Made by a program: the position numbers and the translations under genes. DNA of 64,000 bases, from NCBI GenBank assembly GCA_947359465.1, contig OX375876.1, forward strand, positions 83,226,359 through 83,290,358, in the 5' to 3' direction. How positions within the stretch are numbered: position 1 is the first letter of the stretch; each line of letters starts with the position of its first letter. The stretch comes from Metellina segmentata. Taxonomy: Eukaryota > Arthropoda > Arachnida > Araneae > Tetragnathidae. Below, one piece after another: positions 13,008 through 52,554 of this stretch. The notes below the pieces were generated by a model. That model did no database searches, was not told where the DNA came from, and saw nothing but the letters and a program-made list of their open reading frames with translations.

Positions 13008-13624
13008 CTAAAAATTAAAGAAAAAATAGCTCATAAACACTTATATTCTGCATGCTCATGAAAAGTCAAGAAAAAATTACACATGTTCTAAAAAATTGGA
13101 TTTTAAATCATCTTTCATTTTCAGAAAATTTTCCTGCCGCAAAATCAAATGAAGAAATTGGGTTTTTTACTTTTAACAGTTTGTTCAATCTCTGGAGATC
13201 GTTTTAACAATAAGTATAATAGGTTTCTTGATCAAAAACTAGATTTAATATTCCTTAATTTATGTGAGAAGTTCACAATCAATACTAGTTGGAATAAAAT
13301 AACCAATTGTTCATAAAAAGTCATTGTATTTATGGATAATAACTAAGCTACCAACTTCCAATGACCAAAAAGTAAACACAACTTGATTGAAACGAGTGTT
13401 GCCGAAAATGTTCCGAAAGTTTCGATTTGTAATGTTATCGAAATTTTCGGTAGATCTTATTCTTAGGAAACTAAATTACTGTGATGAATTACTGTGGTTA
13501 ACAAGTATTTGTGTGTTTCAAAACTTTGAGTAAAATTTTGTTTCTTATCAATTCTACTAAACTGTAACTGATTAAAAAAAAAACAGGTATTTCAAATTAA
13601 ATTATCTGTCTTAATTCCACTGCC

Positions 13625-13775
13625 AAAACCTCTTGTTGCTAACCCCCGGTGATTTCCCCGAATTCCCATTTGGTTTGCGAAATAGGAGTTTTTATTAAAG
13701 TCGCACTGGAGTAACTCAAGCTATTTTTTGGCGACCGCACAGAATCAATCCCCAAGGGTAGGTAGGTATTTAGGA
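13625..13775. repeat. decayed Helitron-end fragment and SINE-like scrap
   Basis: AACCCCCGGTGATT, CCCATTTGGTTTGCGAA and AGGAGT repeat, in decayed form, the hairpin-rich terminus seen at 61310-61385. The adjoining AATCCCCAAGGG also occurs in the tRNA-like fragment near 17535. Confidence 0.35.
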
Positions 13776-13786
13776 CCGGTCCGAGA

Positions 13787-15102
13787 TAGAGTGCATATAT
13801 AATAAGAGTGGTGACATACGGGAAACACTTTCTGATTGGCTTAAGCTTTGGTTTCCTAAGAAAGAGGAGCCGTTATCTAACAGCCGTGATACGTCCTGAT
13901 TCCGCGGGCATAACTAGACGGCCGTCTAAACAAAAATCCCGACGTGTCAACTTAGACGGACAGAATACGTTGGAGAATGGGCAACACAGACGGCTGTCGT
14001 GGTTTGTTTTATTCGAGAAACAAAACAAAGTGTTTTTTTTATTCTCTAGTTTAAAGATTCTAACTTCGGGATCGTTGAAGGTAGAGTGAAAATTTCAACA
14101 GATTTCAAATCAGCGTAAATTTCTACGCCAGATCGATATCAAAAACAGTTTTATTATTCAATTATTTACCATTTGATTATTTAATTATTTTTTAAATAAT
14201 TATTTATTTATTTAAAGAAAATCACATTTAAGGTATCGATTTGGTGTCAAATTTTCCGCAGCTTTCAAATCCGTTGAAATTTTCATTCTGTGTTTAACGA
14301 TCCCGATTTTACAAAACCGAATTGATCAATGGCAGTCAAAAATGTTTATTTATTTCGCTCCTCTCCGTTCGAATCGTTTGGAGCAGGAAATGAAATCTGG
14401 CCGCTACAAGAGAAAAAACGTTCCCCATCTGTTTGAGACCGCTATGACGCCAGTCATGGAAATGGCGGCTCCGATCATTTTTGTTACGCTCACAAACAAC
14501 GCTCTCTAGGAAACCAACACCATGTGTCAGTATAAGCAACGTTTTAGTGACGTCACCCACCGATACATCACGGCCGCTAGATCACGGCTACGCTTTCTTA
14601 GGAAACCGAAGCTTTAGAGACCTTTTCTACCGCCCGAGGCGGTTTTTTTTCCCTAGCTCCCGTAGATTTAACATGGGAACTTTTTGTGTGTTCCAGAAAA
14701 ACGTGTGTATATTAAATTTTAAAGAAAGTATAGCTTTTTCATGTTCCATTTCGTGTTCTAGAATGTTTATTTATTATTATTTTAGTGTTTTGTCTGTATA
14801 AATTTGAAGACTTTTTAAGTAAATAGCTTTTTTTGAACAACATGGTGTTTCCCGCAATCTAAGATAGCGCGTTGTGCAATCCCATCTCATCAATTACACA
14901 TGTAATTGAGCTTTTATATGATTCATTTATATCGAATGTATCCATATTATAACAATTACATTCTTTTTGTTCTCCCTGAAATGATTTATTAATTCGCCAA
15001 GCAACCTTCTTTGAGAAGATTCTGGTAGAAAAATGGCTGCCGCGCATGCGCATTGGGCCAAATTTGGTCCCTTGTCGCCCCTCTTATTATATAGGCACTC
15101 TA
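13787..15102 (+). mobile_element. hAT-type MITE, copy A (with nested insertion)
   Basis: Termini TAGAGTGCATATATAATAAG and the complementary CTTATTATATAGGCACTCTA form an inverted repeat. The flanks are an exact 8-bp duplication, GTCCGAGA, at 13779-13786 and 15103-15110, diagnostic of the hAT superfamily. Without the nested 770-bp element and its 3-bp duplication the copy is 543 bp, against 539 bp for copy B at 35908-36446, which is inverted relative to this one. There is no transposase frame, so it is non-autonomous. Confidence 0.88.
13844..14613. mobile_element. 770-bp element in TTA target, nested in hAT MITE
   Basis: The ends AGCTTTGGTTTCCTAAGAAAG (start) and the matching complement ending CCGAAGCT form a terminal inverted repeat of about 20 bp. 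TTA flanks both sides (13841-13843, 14614-14616), and copy B of the MITE shows the unoccupied site with a single TTA. A 3-bp TWA duplication is typical of PIF/Harbinger. Inside are inverted copies (about 14065-14145 and 14225-14310) of a block also found at 3905-3965. The 93- and 106-codon open frames here look accidental. Confidence 0.75.
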
Positions 15103-15109
15103 GTCCGAG

Positions 15110-16955
15110 AGAAATGCATATGCGAAATTTGCGCTCCCCTCGACCCCATTTCAAAGATTCGTCTTTATATGCGAACCGAACTTTATACTGACATAGTCTT
15201 TTTTCTTCTGCTAGGCCTTCACAAGCTAATGGATTTTGACATTAAACACATCCGTTGTACTGCAAAAAAAAATAGTTATGCCATGGTTATTGGTTTACAA
15301 AAGAGCCAATGGTACTTTTCATTTTGAAATAATTTAATACAGTAAATTCAACATTACATTACATTATATCATAATATGTACAACCGTCTAAAAAAATAAC
15401 GACTCACCCAATCGCAATTGCACAATTTACATCGCAAAACAAAACGGAAGATAGCAATCGATAGGGATGAATGTTTTCTGCAAATATCAATGTTTAAAAT
15501 TTGCCTAAGGTGCCATCTTTATATTAAATTGGGCGCTTGCTCTGACAATTTAAATACGGACCGCAAATTTGAATTCTACACACAATTTCAGACGGATTTG
15601 ATAAAAAATAATAATGAAAAACGGTTTAAAATTCTCGGAGAAAATCTATTAAAACCGTTGAGGGAGCATGTAAAAATTGAAAGGGTGGATTCCGATCAAA
15701 TAGTCCGGTTACGTAAGGTAAATGTATCGCTTTCACCGACTAGAAAAGGTTTGCTAGTGTGTGACAGATAGGTAGTGTCGTTGTATCCAATACGTGGATT
15801 GTTACAATCCTAACCTACAGCAGTATAAGTAGGTTGGTAATTGTGTTTTAGAAATATCTGAATCATGAAGTTAAATGCCTAGCAAAGCGTAATAAAATCC
15901 CTTCATACAAAAGCTTTACTATAGATCATTTTATAATATTACACAACCACATTATAAATATTAATATGACGTGTAGTGGCCGTCGCTGTCTATGACCTGT
16001 TGTAGACGTGCATCAAGCTGGCGACAAAGTCAGAATCCATTCAGAATGAATTTTTTCCCGTTATTACTACAATTACAATTTCTGTTTTCACTTTGTGAAC
16101 AATCCTCAATAACGATAATAATCATTGAATTTTGCAAACAGTCTCATAATTATGCCCGTAATGAGCTGAAAATTATATTTTGGGGTTTGACATTTTTGGG
16201 GGGAGGAGTCTTAAAATCACGAAAAATTGATATAGATTTATATGAATGGCTCCTAAAGTTAATCAACATTTTTGTGTGTTTTGGGCGTCGGCCTTGCCAG
16301 TGCCATATATAGGGTTCTGGTGCCCTTGGTAAAGGTAGGACTTTGAGGCCCCATGTCAAAATGTATACAGGCAGAACAGTGACTAAAAATAAAAATCCGT
16401 TACTGGATATATACACACAACTTCATTTATAGTAAAAAAAATTCATATTGTAAACTACATGGAAAATCTAAAACCTATAATTTTTCTTTTTTGCTTTTCG
16501 TGAGGCAAATTCTGTGATTATGTCGTAAAAGTCCATATTTTATACAATCTTTTGTACAATGGATGAAATAGCAAGATTTGTCAAATGTTCTTGCCCCATG
16601 CTACATCGGAAGTAGTTTTTAATGTTTCAAATTACTATTACTGCGCTCGCAAGACGCCACTATAACCGGTAAGGTAAAAAAATACTGAGTGCAATTTCTA
16701 TAGTCGAATATAGATCTTTAAGAGGATATTTGCATTTTCACTTTAACAAGTTAATGTTGGGTAGCTTGAGTTCAAGTCAATGTTGGGTAGCTTCCTCAAT
16801 GAGTTCCACAACTTGAGTTTTGAAACATCGAATTTCCTTAACTCTCTCTCTAAGTCTTCAACATTAAAAACCTTCGAATACTGAAGCCCCAAATTCGTCT
16901 CCTTCTCGGACTAGAGTACTTAATTATTTTGTAATTCTAAGTATTATATCTTCGT
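15110..16955. other. intergenic stretch, no recognised gene
   Basis: Contains an intact 117-codon plus-strand frame at 15418-15771 with no family I know and no coding neighbours, and mixed low-complexity AT DNA. The promoter and 5' UTR of the KIAA2013-like gene could lie between 13.0 and 16.0 kb, but I see no decisive signal. Confidence 0.3.
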
Positions 16956-17298
16956 GCCGACCAACCGGCATAGTTGTTAAGGTGTTAGCCTCTAGATTGG
17001 AAGGTTCCTGGTTCGAATCCGGGTCCAGGCATGGGTGTTTGTAAGCGTATGGTGTAGAGGCGGCTGGTGCACCTTAAATCTGTCGTGGCCGAAAGTCCTC
17101 ACGTTGGGTTGGTGTGGAAGTTTGGAGAGGGGGGTGCCATCTCAGGTGTTGCTTCGTCATCTGACCGTGGTTCAAAATTACGAGGTGTTGTCCTCGGATC
17201 TTTCCCTTAAGGGACTGATCCCGGACCGTCGTCAATAGCCCGTTGTGTTTCTCTAGTACGACGTTAACTAAAATTACCATTACCATTACCATTACCAT
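16956..17298 (+). repeat. tRNA-derived SINE, full copy 1
   Basis: The tRNA-like head GCCGACCAACCGGCATAG carries an A box (TAGTTGTTAAGG) and a B box (GGTTCGAATCC), followed by about 250 bases of shared body ending in ACGTTAACTAAA and an ATTACC repeat tail (17272-17298). TTCGT on both sides may be the target duplication. Confidence 0.85.
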
Positions 17299-17329
17299 TC
17301 GTAGGAAAAGAAAAAAATCAGAAATTCTG

Positions 17330-17585
17330 TAGCCTCTGTGTGGACGATATTACTGCGCCAACCGGCGCCTCTTTATTATGACTAAAAATCAGTGCTGGCC
17401 CCCTATCTTGGCTCAAGATGCAACCGCATCTGTCGCATAGGCCTTTGACCGTCCCTATAGATATTTTAATTAACTTCGTATTGGAGCAACACAACTTGCT
17501 ATTGACCACGGCTCGGGAACAATCCCAACGCAATCCCCAAGGGAAATACTAATCCGTCGCCCTTCCAATTGGGCTACCACCGTTC
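17330..17585 (-). repeat. diverged tRNA-SINE copy, minus orientation
   Basis: On the minus strand it begins with a tRNA-like head (GGTAGCCCAATTGGAAGGG) and contains CCGTGGTCAATAGC and TTGTGTTGCTCCAATACGA, which match the 3' part of the SINE family in plus orientation just upstream. It is old and partly rearranged. Confidence 0.55.
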
Positions 17586-17586
17586 A

Positions 17587-18371
<785 letters not shown>

Positions 18372-19027
18372 CAATCACGAACTCATACTTTGATGGATAG
18401 AAAGTTTTTTTTTAAATTGTAATTTGAATATTGATACATTCTGGAATACGCATTTATACAGATATGTGAATTGTAATAATGCCTCGTTGTAAAATAAATG
18501 TTTGTTAGTTTTGATAACCCTTGTTGTGATTATTGTTATTTCAATCTACATTGGAATTTCAGTAATTCACCGACAGTAAAGAAAGATCGCATAAACTTAG
18601 AATATCAATTATCTTACTCACCGAGGCACTTTCTAACTTCCTTATATTCACGAAACTATAAAGCCAGTTTCACTGAAGTGCCAGAAAAACTGGTGCACCA
18701 GTCTATACTTGGTGTGATTCCCACAAGAGCTTACAACTGCAGAAATACGAAGAGGCGTGGACTCCACGAGTTTGTGGAAGTATTCTATAAGCATTGAGCA
18801 TTTTACATACTATAGAGTGGTCCACAGTTCTGTTGTATTCCGAGGTGTAAGATTTCTGTGTTACACAGCGCGTTGCGTGGCATAACATATGTGTTCTCTA
18901 ACGTTAAACTCTGCTGACTTAGGTGATCCTAAATTCACATGTGTTCTAACCACTATTTGTCGTGTCTAGACTTGTGTGGTGGCACATTGCACACCTGGCA
19001 TTTATTTGCCAAAGTCGTTTGTAAATA

Positions 19028-20510
19028 CACTCATGTTTATAAATTAAGGATAATGGCAAATGAAGGTACAGAAACAAAACAAACGTGACACATTCATAAA
19101 GCCCATTTATTAAACAAAAGATAAAGAACAAAAAAGATGGTGTATGTATGATACCATTCATAAAAACTACGATTCTTACTCACAGGAGGAATTACAAAAA
19201 TATCGACCTTACAAAAACTTAACATGACATGGTTGTTATGATGGTTAATACAGTGTATGTCTCCCAGACGATGAAATACAGTCCTTACAACGCCAAGGCA
19301 TGCTGAGGATCAAATTATCGAGCTGATCTTGGGGAAGATCACTCCACTCAGCAAGCAATGCTTTCCGAAGTTCCGGTACACATGTAGGAGGTGGTTTACG
19401 GTCTGCAACTCGTCGGTCAAGCATATCCCACACATGCTCTATCGGATTCAAGTTAGGTGAGAATGCTGGCCATTCCATACGGGTGATATCCTCAGATTCG
19501 AGGCATTCGTTTACAATGTTTGCCCGGTGAGGACGGGCGTTGTCATCCATAATTCTGCGCCCATGGCACCCCTAAACAAACATACATGTTGTTCCTGAAT
19601 GATGTCCCGATAAATTTGGCCTCTCATGGTTCCGATTTGAACATGCAGATTTGTTCTGGAGCCCAGTATAATTCCGCCCCAAACGAGCAATCCTGCACCA
19701 CCGTAATGGTGTCGTTCAATGATGTTGTCTTGATAGTAGCGGGTACCTGGCGTTCTCCATATGAACGTCCGCCGTGAATCAGACTGCAAGCTAAACTTGG
19801 ACTCGTCGGAAAACATCACACAATTCCACTGTGACGATGTCCACATCGCGTGTTCTTTTCTGCAGGCTAACCGCTGGCGACAGTGAGTTGCCGTGAGCGG
19901 AACACATCTGACACGCCTGCGAGCGTATAGACCAACATGTCCCAAACTTCTGTAAACGCTTTGCCTTGAAACTGTCGTACCCGCGGCTGAACATAGCTGA
20001 TGAGAAAGGTCGGGTGCTGTTCTCCGTCTGCTTCTTTTTGCAGTTACTGCCCAAATACCGGTCGTCATTCAGCGTTGTAACTCGGGGGCCTGTACAGTAA
20101 CGTCTAATAACATTTCCATCATTTTGGAATCGTTGCCAAACCAGAGAGGACACTGGGCGATTCCAAGTTCCACACACACTTTCGTCTGCGTACGCCCACA
20201 TTCCAGGCGGCCGATAGTTCTACCACGTAAAAAATCATCGACATGCTTCCTCTGTGCCATAACTATTCGGTTGTGGCACTGAGCGGCTTACAGAACGCTT
20301 GTGAACAATTTTACTTCTTTGCTACCATTCCTTATATACACCTCTCTTACACTCTCGTCATTGTGACGTACTATCGGCGTCATCTGATGGCATCCTGTAA
20401 TTTGGATATTTTTTTTGAAGATGTGTGAGATAATTCTACAGGTGAAATTTTTACTTCAGAGTTCGATTTCCGTGTGATTCTGAATTATCCTTAATTTATG
20501 GACATGAGTG
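19028..20510 (-). mobile_element. Tc1-like transposon
   Basis: Termini CACTCATGTTTATAAATTAA and the matching TTAATTTATGGACATGAGTG form the inverted repeat, and TA lies on both sides (19026-19027, 20511-20512). Length 1,483 bp is normal for a complete Tc1 element. The minus strand carries one decayed transposase. Confidence 0.88.
19245..20260 (-). pseudogene. Tc1 transposase, frameshifted
   Basis: The reading starts at MAQRKHVDDFLRGRTIGRLE (20260), continues through the HTH region, then the catalytic blocks FSDESKF, MDDNARPH and FSPNLNPIEHVWD, the DD34E triad of Tc1 transposases. The frame shifts at roughly 20.16 kb, 20.05 kb and 19.55 kb, so no single frame covers the enzyme. All three acidic residues are still readable, so inactivation is probably fairly recent. 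Confidence 0.85.
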
Positions 20511-20569
20511 TATATCAGAGGTTCTATTGAATATCAGCTAAACAAACACCATACCATTATAGAGTCACC

Positions 20570-21070
20570 AACCTGTGCAGCCTGCCCCTGTTAACATGCT
20601 TAATTTATGACTTCATGGGTTTCCCCCACCCATGGCTCCTTTCGTCTGATCGAAACATATGGAAACGAAAATCATCAGACCAAGTTGATTATTTCATCAA
20701 GTGTCTAGTGTTCTTAAGCCCGGTTGAGGAGCATAGCGTGTCGAGTATTCATCAAAAATACAAAAGTTGGGCGTCGACTCCTAAAGCTTACACCTTTGAG
20801 GGACAGTCCTCACGCTGCTGTTCGTTGAGTGCCTAGCATTGAATTATGATGAGGCAATTTTACACCCCTATCGAGTAGAATAAAATTGCACCTTTACACT
20901 GGTCATATTCACCCTGTGTTTTTACTGAGATACTGGGTTAGTTATTTGCAGGTATTGCAGAAATTCTTATAGTCACAGTACACCCTTGAGATGGTAGTAC
21001 GTGAAAATCCAAACTTCTCCTCTACCTCCGAAATGCTATGACTCATATCTCGAGGTCCAACTGTTAAACC
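20570..21070 (-). pseudogene. second, heavily decayed Tc1 transposase remnant
   Basis: On the minus strand a helix-turn-helix-like stretch (SISEVEEKFGFSRTTISRVY) is followed, after many stops, by WSDDFRFHMFRSDER, the first catalytic block of a different Tc1 family. It adjoins the 19028-20510 element but is not part of it. Confidence 0.6.
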
Positions 21071-21647
21071 AGTTTAAAATTGTTTAAATCGGAATAATTT
21101 TCCATTCTCGTGGAGAGAAAGATCTTGATGCTTTCATAGATGCCTATGACTTTATTTGTGCGCTGGCAGACGCAACCAATGACGTGAATAGGTGACGTTG
21201 CTATTGGGCCGATCCCAGGGTGTCGGCCGCCCGCGTGCAAAGACCCAATGTGCCGCCCCTCTAGAAAAGTTTTCATATTTTGACTAATACTTAACGCTGA
21301 CGTTATAAACTCATATACCTGCATAAGAGTAAAAAGAAAAACATTAATAAAAATGTAAATAAAATTTGAAGTGCAAGACTTTATTTTTTGGCCAGCTAAT
21401 AGGTTATAATAGCGACAAAATACTTTAACAAAATAATAAACAAACAAAAATATTACCTTTGAAATAAAAATAGACATTTTATAATTAGAAATGCAAAACA
21501 ACAGTATTTACTCAGAAAATATAGTCTAATAAAAAAAAAGTACTAAAGCTTAATCTCGTGAAACGAAAAGTATATAAATCAGTCCTTCTCTAGGTCCTCC
21601 TACAAAGATTACCTAATAATTAACTATAACATAACTTTTCTGGTTTT

Positions 21648-23852
21648 CTAATAAGCAAATTTGTCAATAATTTCGGTGAAATCAATTTTTTCAGAGATTT
21701 CGGATTCAATAGAGATGATGGTCAAATCTGAAAGCCTTTCTTGTGTCATATTATTTCTCAAGTAATTTTTAATAATTTTTAATTTACTGAAACTTTTTTC
21801 ACCTGAAGCCACTGAAACAGGTAAGGCTAAAAAAATTCTTATTGCTAGACCAAAATTTTTAAAGCATTGAATGATATCAGTTTTGACTATAATTTCTAAT
21901 ACCTCAATTGGCTGTTTTTTACATGGAAAAATATCTTTGAATGAAGTTATTTCATTAAAGAATTGTATATCGTCTATATATTTCACAATACTTCCTCCCT
22001 CCTGTACCTGTAACTTAATATATTTGTCCATGCAGGCTTTCATGAGATCATCATTAGAAATGTTGTGAAACTCATACAGAAAGCAGAATATTGAATGGTA
22101 CTCAGATAATAAGGTAAATCTTTCATTTACAGAAGAGATCGCGTGATCAAGAATTGCAAAATAGAAAGAAGTCTTGAATTGCTGGAGGGGATTTGAAATT
22201 GGTTCATCACTGCCCTCGTAATAAAATAAACGGACCTTTTCACTGAGCTTCGAGATGGGAAATTCGGGATCAATACCTAAATCTCTAGCAAATGTTGTTG
22301 CTGACAAATATTTTAAAATTATCATCAGATCTTTGGGAAACTAAATATTTTTTAAGATTATCTAAGCCTTCAATGCATTTCGCCATGTTTAATTTAGGAT
22401 TTTGAAGCATTTTACTCAATACATCAATTCTTGATAATAAATCATGTCAAATTAAAATTGAACACGCAAATTTAAATGTTTCAAGACTTTTAATTATTGA
22501 TTCAGCACCCATTTTTGTTTTCGTGTCTCTGGTGATATCTTCAATTAAGGCATTTAATGCAGTAATAATGATTTTTAGGTCTTGTTTTAGAGGTCTAATA
22601 GCATTGATACGACTTTCTCATCTTGTTTTACTTAACGGTTTTAAAGTTAGACTTTGCACGTGTTTTTTTAGTAAATCCCATCGATATGGGGACGCAGAAA
22701 AGTAATTATATGTCTCTTGTATAATATTAAAAAAAACCCAGAAATTTCACCACTGGAATTGGCAACGTCATTAACGACGAGATTTAATGTATGAGCCGCA
22801 CACGGTACGAATAATGTTCTAGGATTGATATTGAGAATCCGTTTCTGAAGCCCTATATTTTCCCCTTTCATGTTCGATCCATTGTCGTAGCCCTGACCCC
22901 ATATATCTAACTTCGAGCTGCAGACTAGGTAATAGCTTCTCTAATAGAAAATTGCACAGACCTTCTCCAGTTGTGTTGTTGTTGTTTCTTATGCCTACAC
23001 TGGCAGACCAGAGGAGTGCCAGGCCCTTCGAAGACGGCAAGAGGCGAGGAGGGTGCACCTTCCATGTTATTGAGCCCCATTATGAGGAAGTCCGATTTTG
23101 CTCGACATACATGACACATCCGTTTTACGGGAAGGTCCCTTTCATGCATCCATTCACTCACACATATCGTAATTTAGATCCCAATCAGAGGCCGATAACC
23201 CCCTGATCAGGTACCCCCAGAGGTATTGATTTGGTATGGGAACATGGGGGACATTGTGACCACGACCTATTTAACGTGCCCCAGTCACCATTAGTGAACA
23301 CGACGGTCTTTAGCCAGGTCGAAGCGCCGATCTCGCAATCATCAGAATTGGAGGCTCCGCCGAGGACAGAACCCACAACCCTTCTGATGCGAGCCCGACG
23401 CTCTACTGACTGAGCTACCGCGGCTCTCTCCAGTTGTATTAGTTACTGGAAAAGATCCTAGAAAAAATTCTAAAATATCTACCTTACCATTAGTAGTGTT
23501 CACACACCTAATTACAAACATTATTTGTTCTGTGTGGCTAATATCTGGTGTAGAGTCGAGAATTATAGTGTAATATTTGGCTTTTTTTGACATTGCGTGT
23601 TATCTTATTACGAATAGATTCGGCTAAAATATTAATTATTTCATTTTGAAAATGCTGCCCTTAGTAGTGTGGAATACGTGTTTTGTTATATTTGTATTTA
23701 CTGACATTATTAAGGTGTTCTGAAATAACTGGATCAAATTTGGCGAAAATCCCTGCCTTTAAAAAATTACCATTATCTCTATGATACAACTTCGTACTAG
23801 TTCCTCTGAATGCCAAATTTTGACTGGCTAAAAATTGTACAACAGCAATCAT
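21648..23852 (-). pseudogene. hAT transposase (ZMYM/TTF-type), SINE-interrupted
   Basis: The most complete part is the C-terminal 225-codon frame (22325-21648) with the hAT dimerisation motif LPVSVASGEKSFSKLKIIKN. Upstream on the same strand come a core block VPCAAHTLNLVVNDVANSS (about 22.8 kb), then a break where a 452-bp SINE lies, then IILDSTPDISHTEQIMFVIR (about 23.55 kb) with the DSTPD catalytic-type block, and QFLASQNLAFRG (about 23.83 kb). Several stops and frameshifts occur and the N-terminal zinc finger is missing, so it is inactive. Confidence 0.82.
22975..23426 (-). repeat. tRNA-derived SINE, second family, inserted in hAT transposase
   Basis: TCTCCAGTTGT at 22964-22974 and 23427-23437 is an exact 11-bp target duplication. 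Read on the minus strand the insert begins with a tRNA head (GCCGCGGTAGCTCAGTCAGT) with A box and a B-box-like GGGTTCTGTCC, and ends with an AAC-repeat tail. It differs from the GACCAACCGG family. Confidence 0.85.
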
Positions 23853-24147
23853 TTTTCTTAAACTATGCTATGCTATCGGGAAATCGGGACCTTTTTTTTA
23901 TTTTTCAATAACTATTTAAAATTCAGCATATTTATTCGACTTATTACAAGTTTTAAAATTTTCTGCTTGATTGATAGAAATATATACGGCCTGCGGCCGC
24001 TCCTTGTTATGGCCGCCCGCGTGCGGTGCACGCGCTGCACACCTGCTAGGATCGGCCCTGCGTTGCTATGTATTTTGCATAGGCTCGTCTGTTCCAGTTT
24101 TTTGACCCCTTCAGTGTACATAATGTACTTATTTTCCCCGTGAATAT

Positions 24148-24225
24148 AACTTCGAGGGCTGATCCCGGACCGACACCAATAGACCTTGTGTTGCTCCAGT
24201 GTGTAATAAAAAAATACCAAATACC
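24148..24225 (+). repeat. 3' fragment of the GACCAACCGG SINE
   Basis: GGCTGATCCCGGACCGACAC..CAATAG followed by TTGTGTTGCTCCAGT matches the 3' portion of the full copies. It is truncated at the 5' side. Confidence 0.6.
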
Positions 24226-24334
24226 CATGAAAATATGAATATATTACATTATCGCTAGACACCATTAATCACTAAGGGTGAAATTCTGAACTATTTTTAT
24301 AGAAATCAAACCTCATGGTCTTAATAGTATTTGT

Positions 24335-25074
24335 GTTACCGCTAAAGTGCAGTAATCAGTTATTTTACAGATTATCTAGGTAATGTTCCGATTAACTAGG
24401 GTGATCCGTTAAGGTGCCGAAAATTGTTTTCACTTTTCAAATTACCTAGGTAATCTGCAAATTACCTAGATAATCTGCACATTACCTACTAGGTACTCGT
24501 TAAAGTGAAAATAAGATCTTTGCTGGAACAACAAGAAAATACAGTCAACACATCATACCTTTGAATTATTCGATAATCGCGAGCGAGATGATTCTCTTGG
24601 AAACATTTATTCGCTTCACATCTTCAATTATGGAATGATACTTTCGTTTTGTTATTAAAACACTATTATATTTTAAATCTTCGCTAAAGAGGTTTGCTTA
24701 GAATCTTCTCTTCATTTTACTCACCAATTCGGTGCCTGCTTGCATACTAGGAGTTAAATTTATCTGCTTTAACAAAAATCACGACACAAATTCACGCGCT
24801 AACAGGCAGAAACTAATTCGAAAACAGAATTAGCTACAAGACACTGGCGAAACCAAACTAAAACTAAAAGTGGAGGGAGAGGAGGAAGGTGTAGGGAAAG
24901 GAAATGAGGGAAACAAACTTTTGAACTTTAACGATACGGAAGCCGTTAATGTGCACATTACCTAGATTAAACGCGGGAAAACTCTTGATTCCGCACGTTA
25001 ACGGAGCAAATCAGTTAATCTGCAGATCAGAGACATAGTGTGCACATTAACGGCTTTCGAGCACTAGTGGTAAC
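24335..25074. mobile_element. MITE with clustered ATTACCTAGGTAAT-type palindromes
   Basis: The ends GTTACCGCTAAAGTGC and GCACTAGTGGTAAC form an imperfect inverted repeat, with ATTTG nearby on each side. The interior holds many copies and half-copies of the self-complementary ATTACCTAGGTAAT and of CGTTAATGTGCACATTA, mostly within 150 bp of the ends. No coding frame. Confidence 0.5.
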
Positions 25075-25418
25075 ATTTGCACCAAATATGGTTTGAGTTT
25101 GTCCCATTAGATTTTTTAATATATATCTCAAAAAACTTTTAAACCAACACTAAACGTGTACATTAGATTTTTGTAAGGCTGTAGACGAACATTTAAATTT
25201 GAAATTGTCATTTTATAAAATAAATATTTTGTTATTTTGAATCATTAAGGAAAAACCCAGTACCAATGAAACTAAAACGCTTACTTTACTTTAATATACA
25301 GTGAAAATAGCATACAAGAATGAAATTATGCATAAAAGTTAAAGTGTTTTTTTAAATTTAAATCAGCTGTCCTTGTATACATATGGAAGTGAAGTGCTTG
25401 AAAGTGAAAAGTAACTAT

Positions 25419-52327
<26,909 letters not shown>

Positions 52328-52554
52328 CAATGCTTAAATTTCTGACAAAAATTGCATTTGAATTAATTCTAGTACTGTGAAATTAGAGGAGGAATAAAAA
52401 ATTACTGGGTTGTAAAATGTATTACTTAAATTTCTTGCAGGTCTTATTGAAATCCATTAATATGGTTAGCATATTATTTTATTTATTTGTTTTCGTATAC
52501 TATTATTTGCTCTCTAACTAAACTGATTTGTTACACCAGTCTTGAACTATTTTA

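Larger units (their letters stand above)
21204..24060 (-). mobile_element. hAT transposon, 2.86 kb, with 8-bp target duplication
   Basis: The right end is GGATCGGCCCTG; the left end, TTGGGCCGATCC, is a mutated complement. CGTTGCTA flanks both ends (21196-21203, 24061-24068). GGCCGCCCGCGTGC occurs near both termini. The minus strand encodes a broken hAT transposase, which a SINE interrupts. Confidence 0.85.

Noticed and set aside
13789..15100. TA-flanked mariner MITE
   Set aside because: First reading gave TA target sites, but the exact 8-bp duplications outside TAGAGTG ends in both copies show that TA belongs to the element and the family is hAT.
16956..17040. Functional tRNA gene
   Set aside because: A and B boxes are present, but the same head recurs with a long shared body and target duplications, and does not fold as a full cloverleaf by eye; it is a SINE.
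17035..17298. Open frames at 17035-17238 and 30841-31044 with near-identical products
   Set aside because: They are the body of the tRNA SINE read as protein; identity reflects the repeat.
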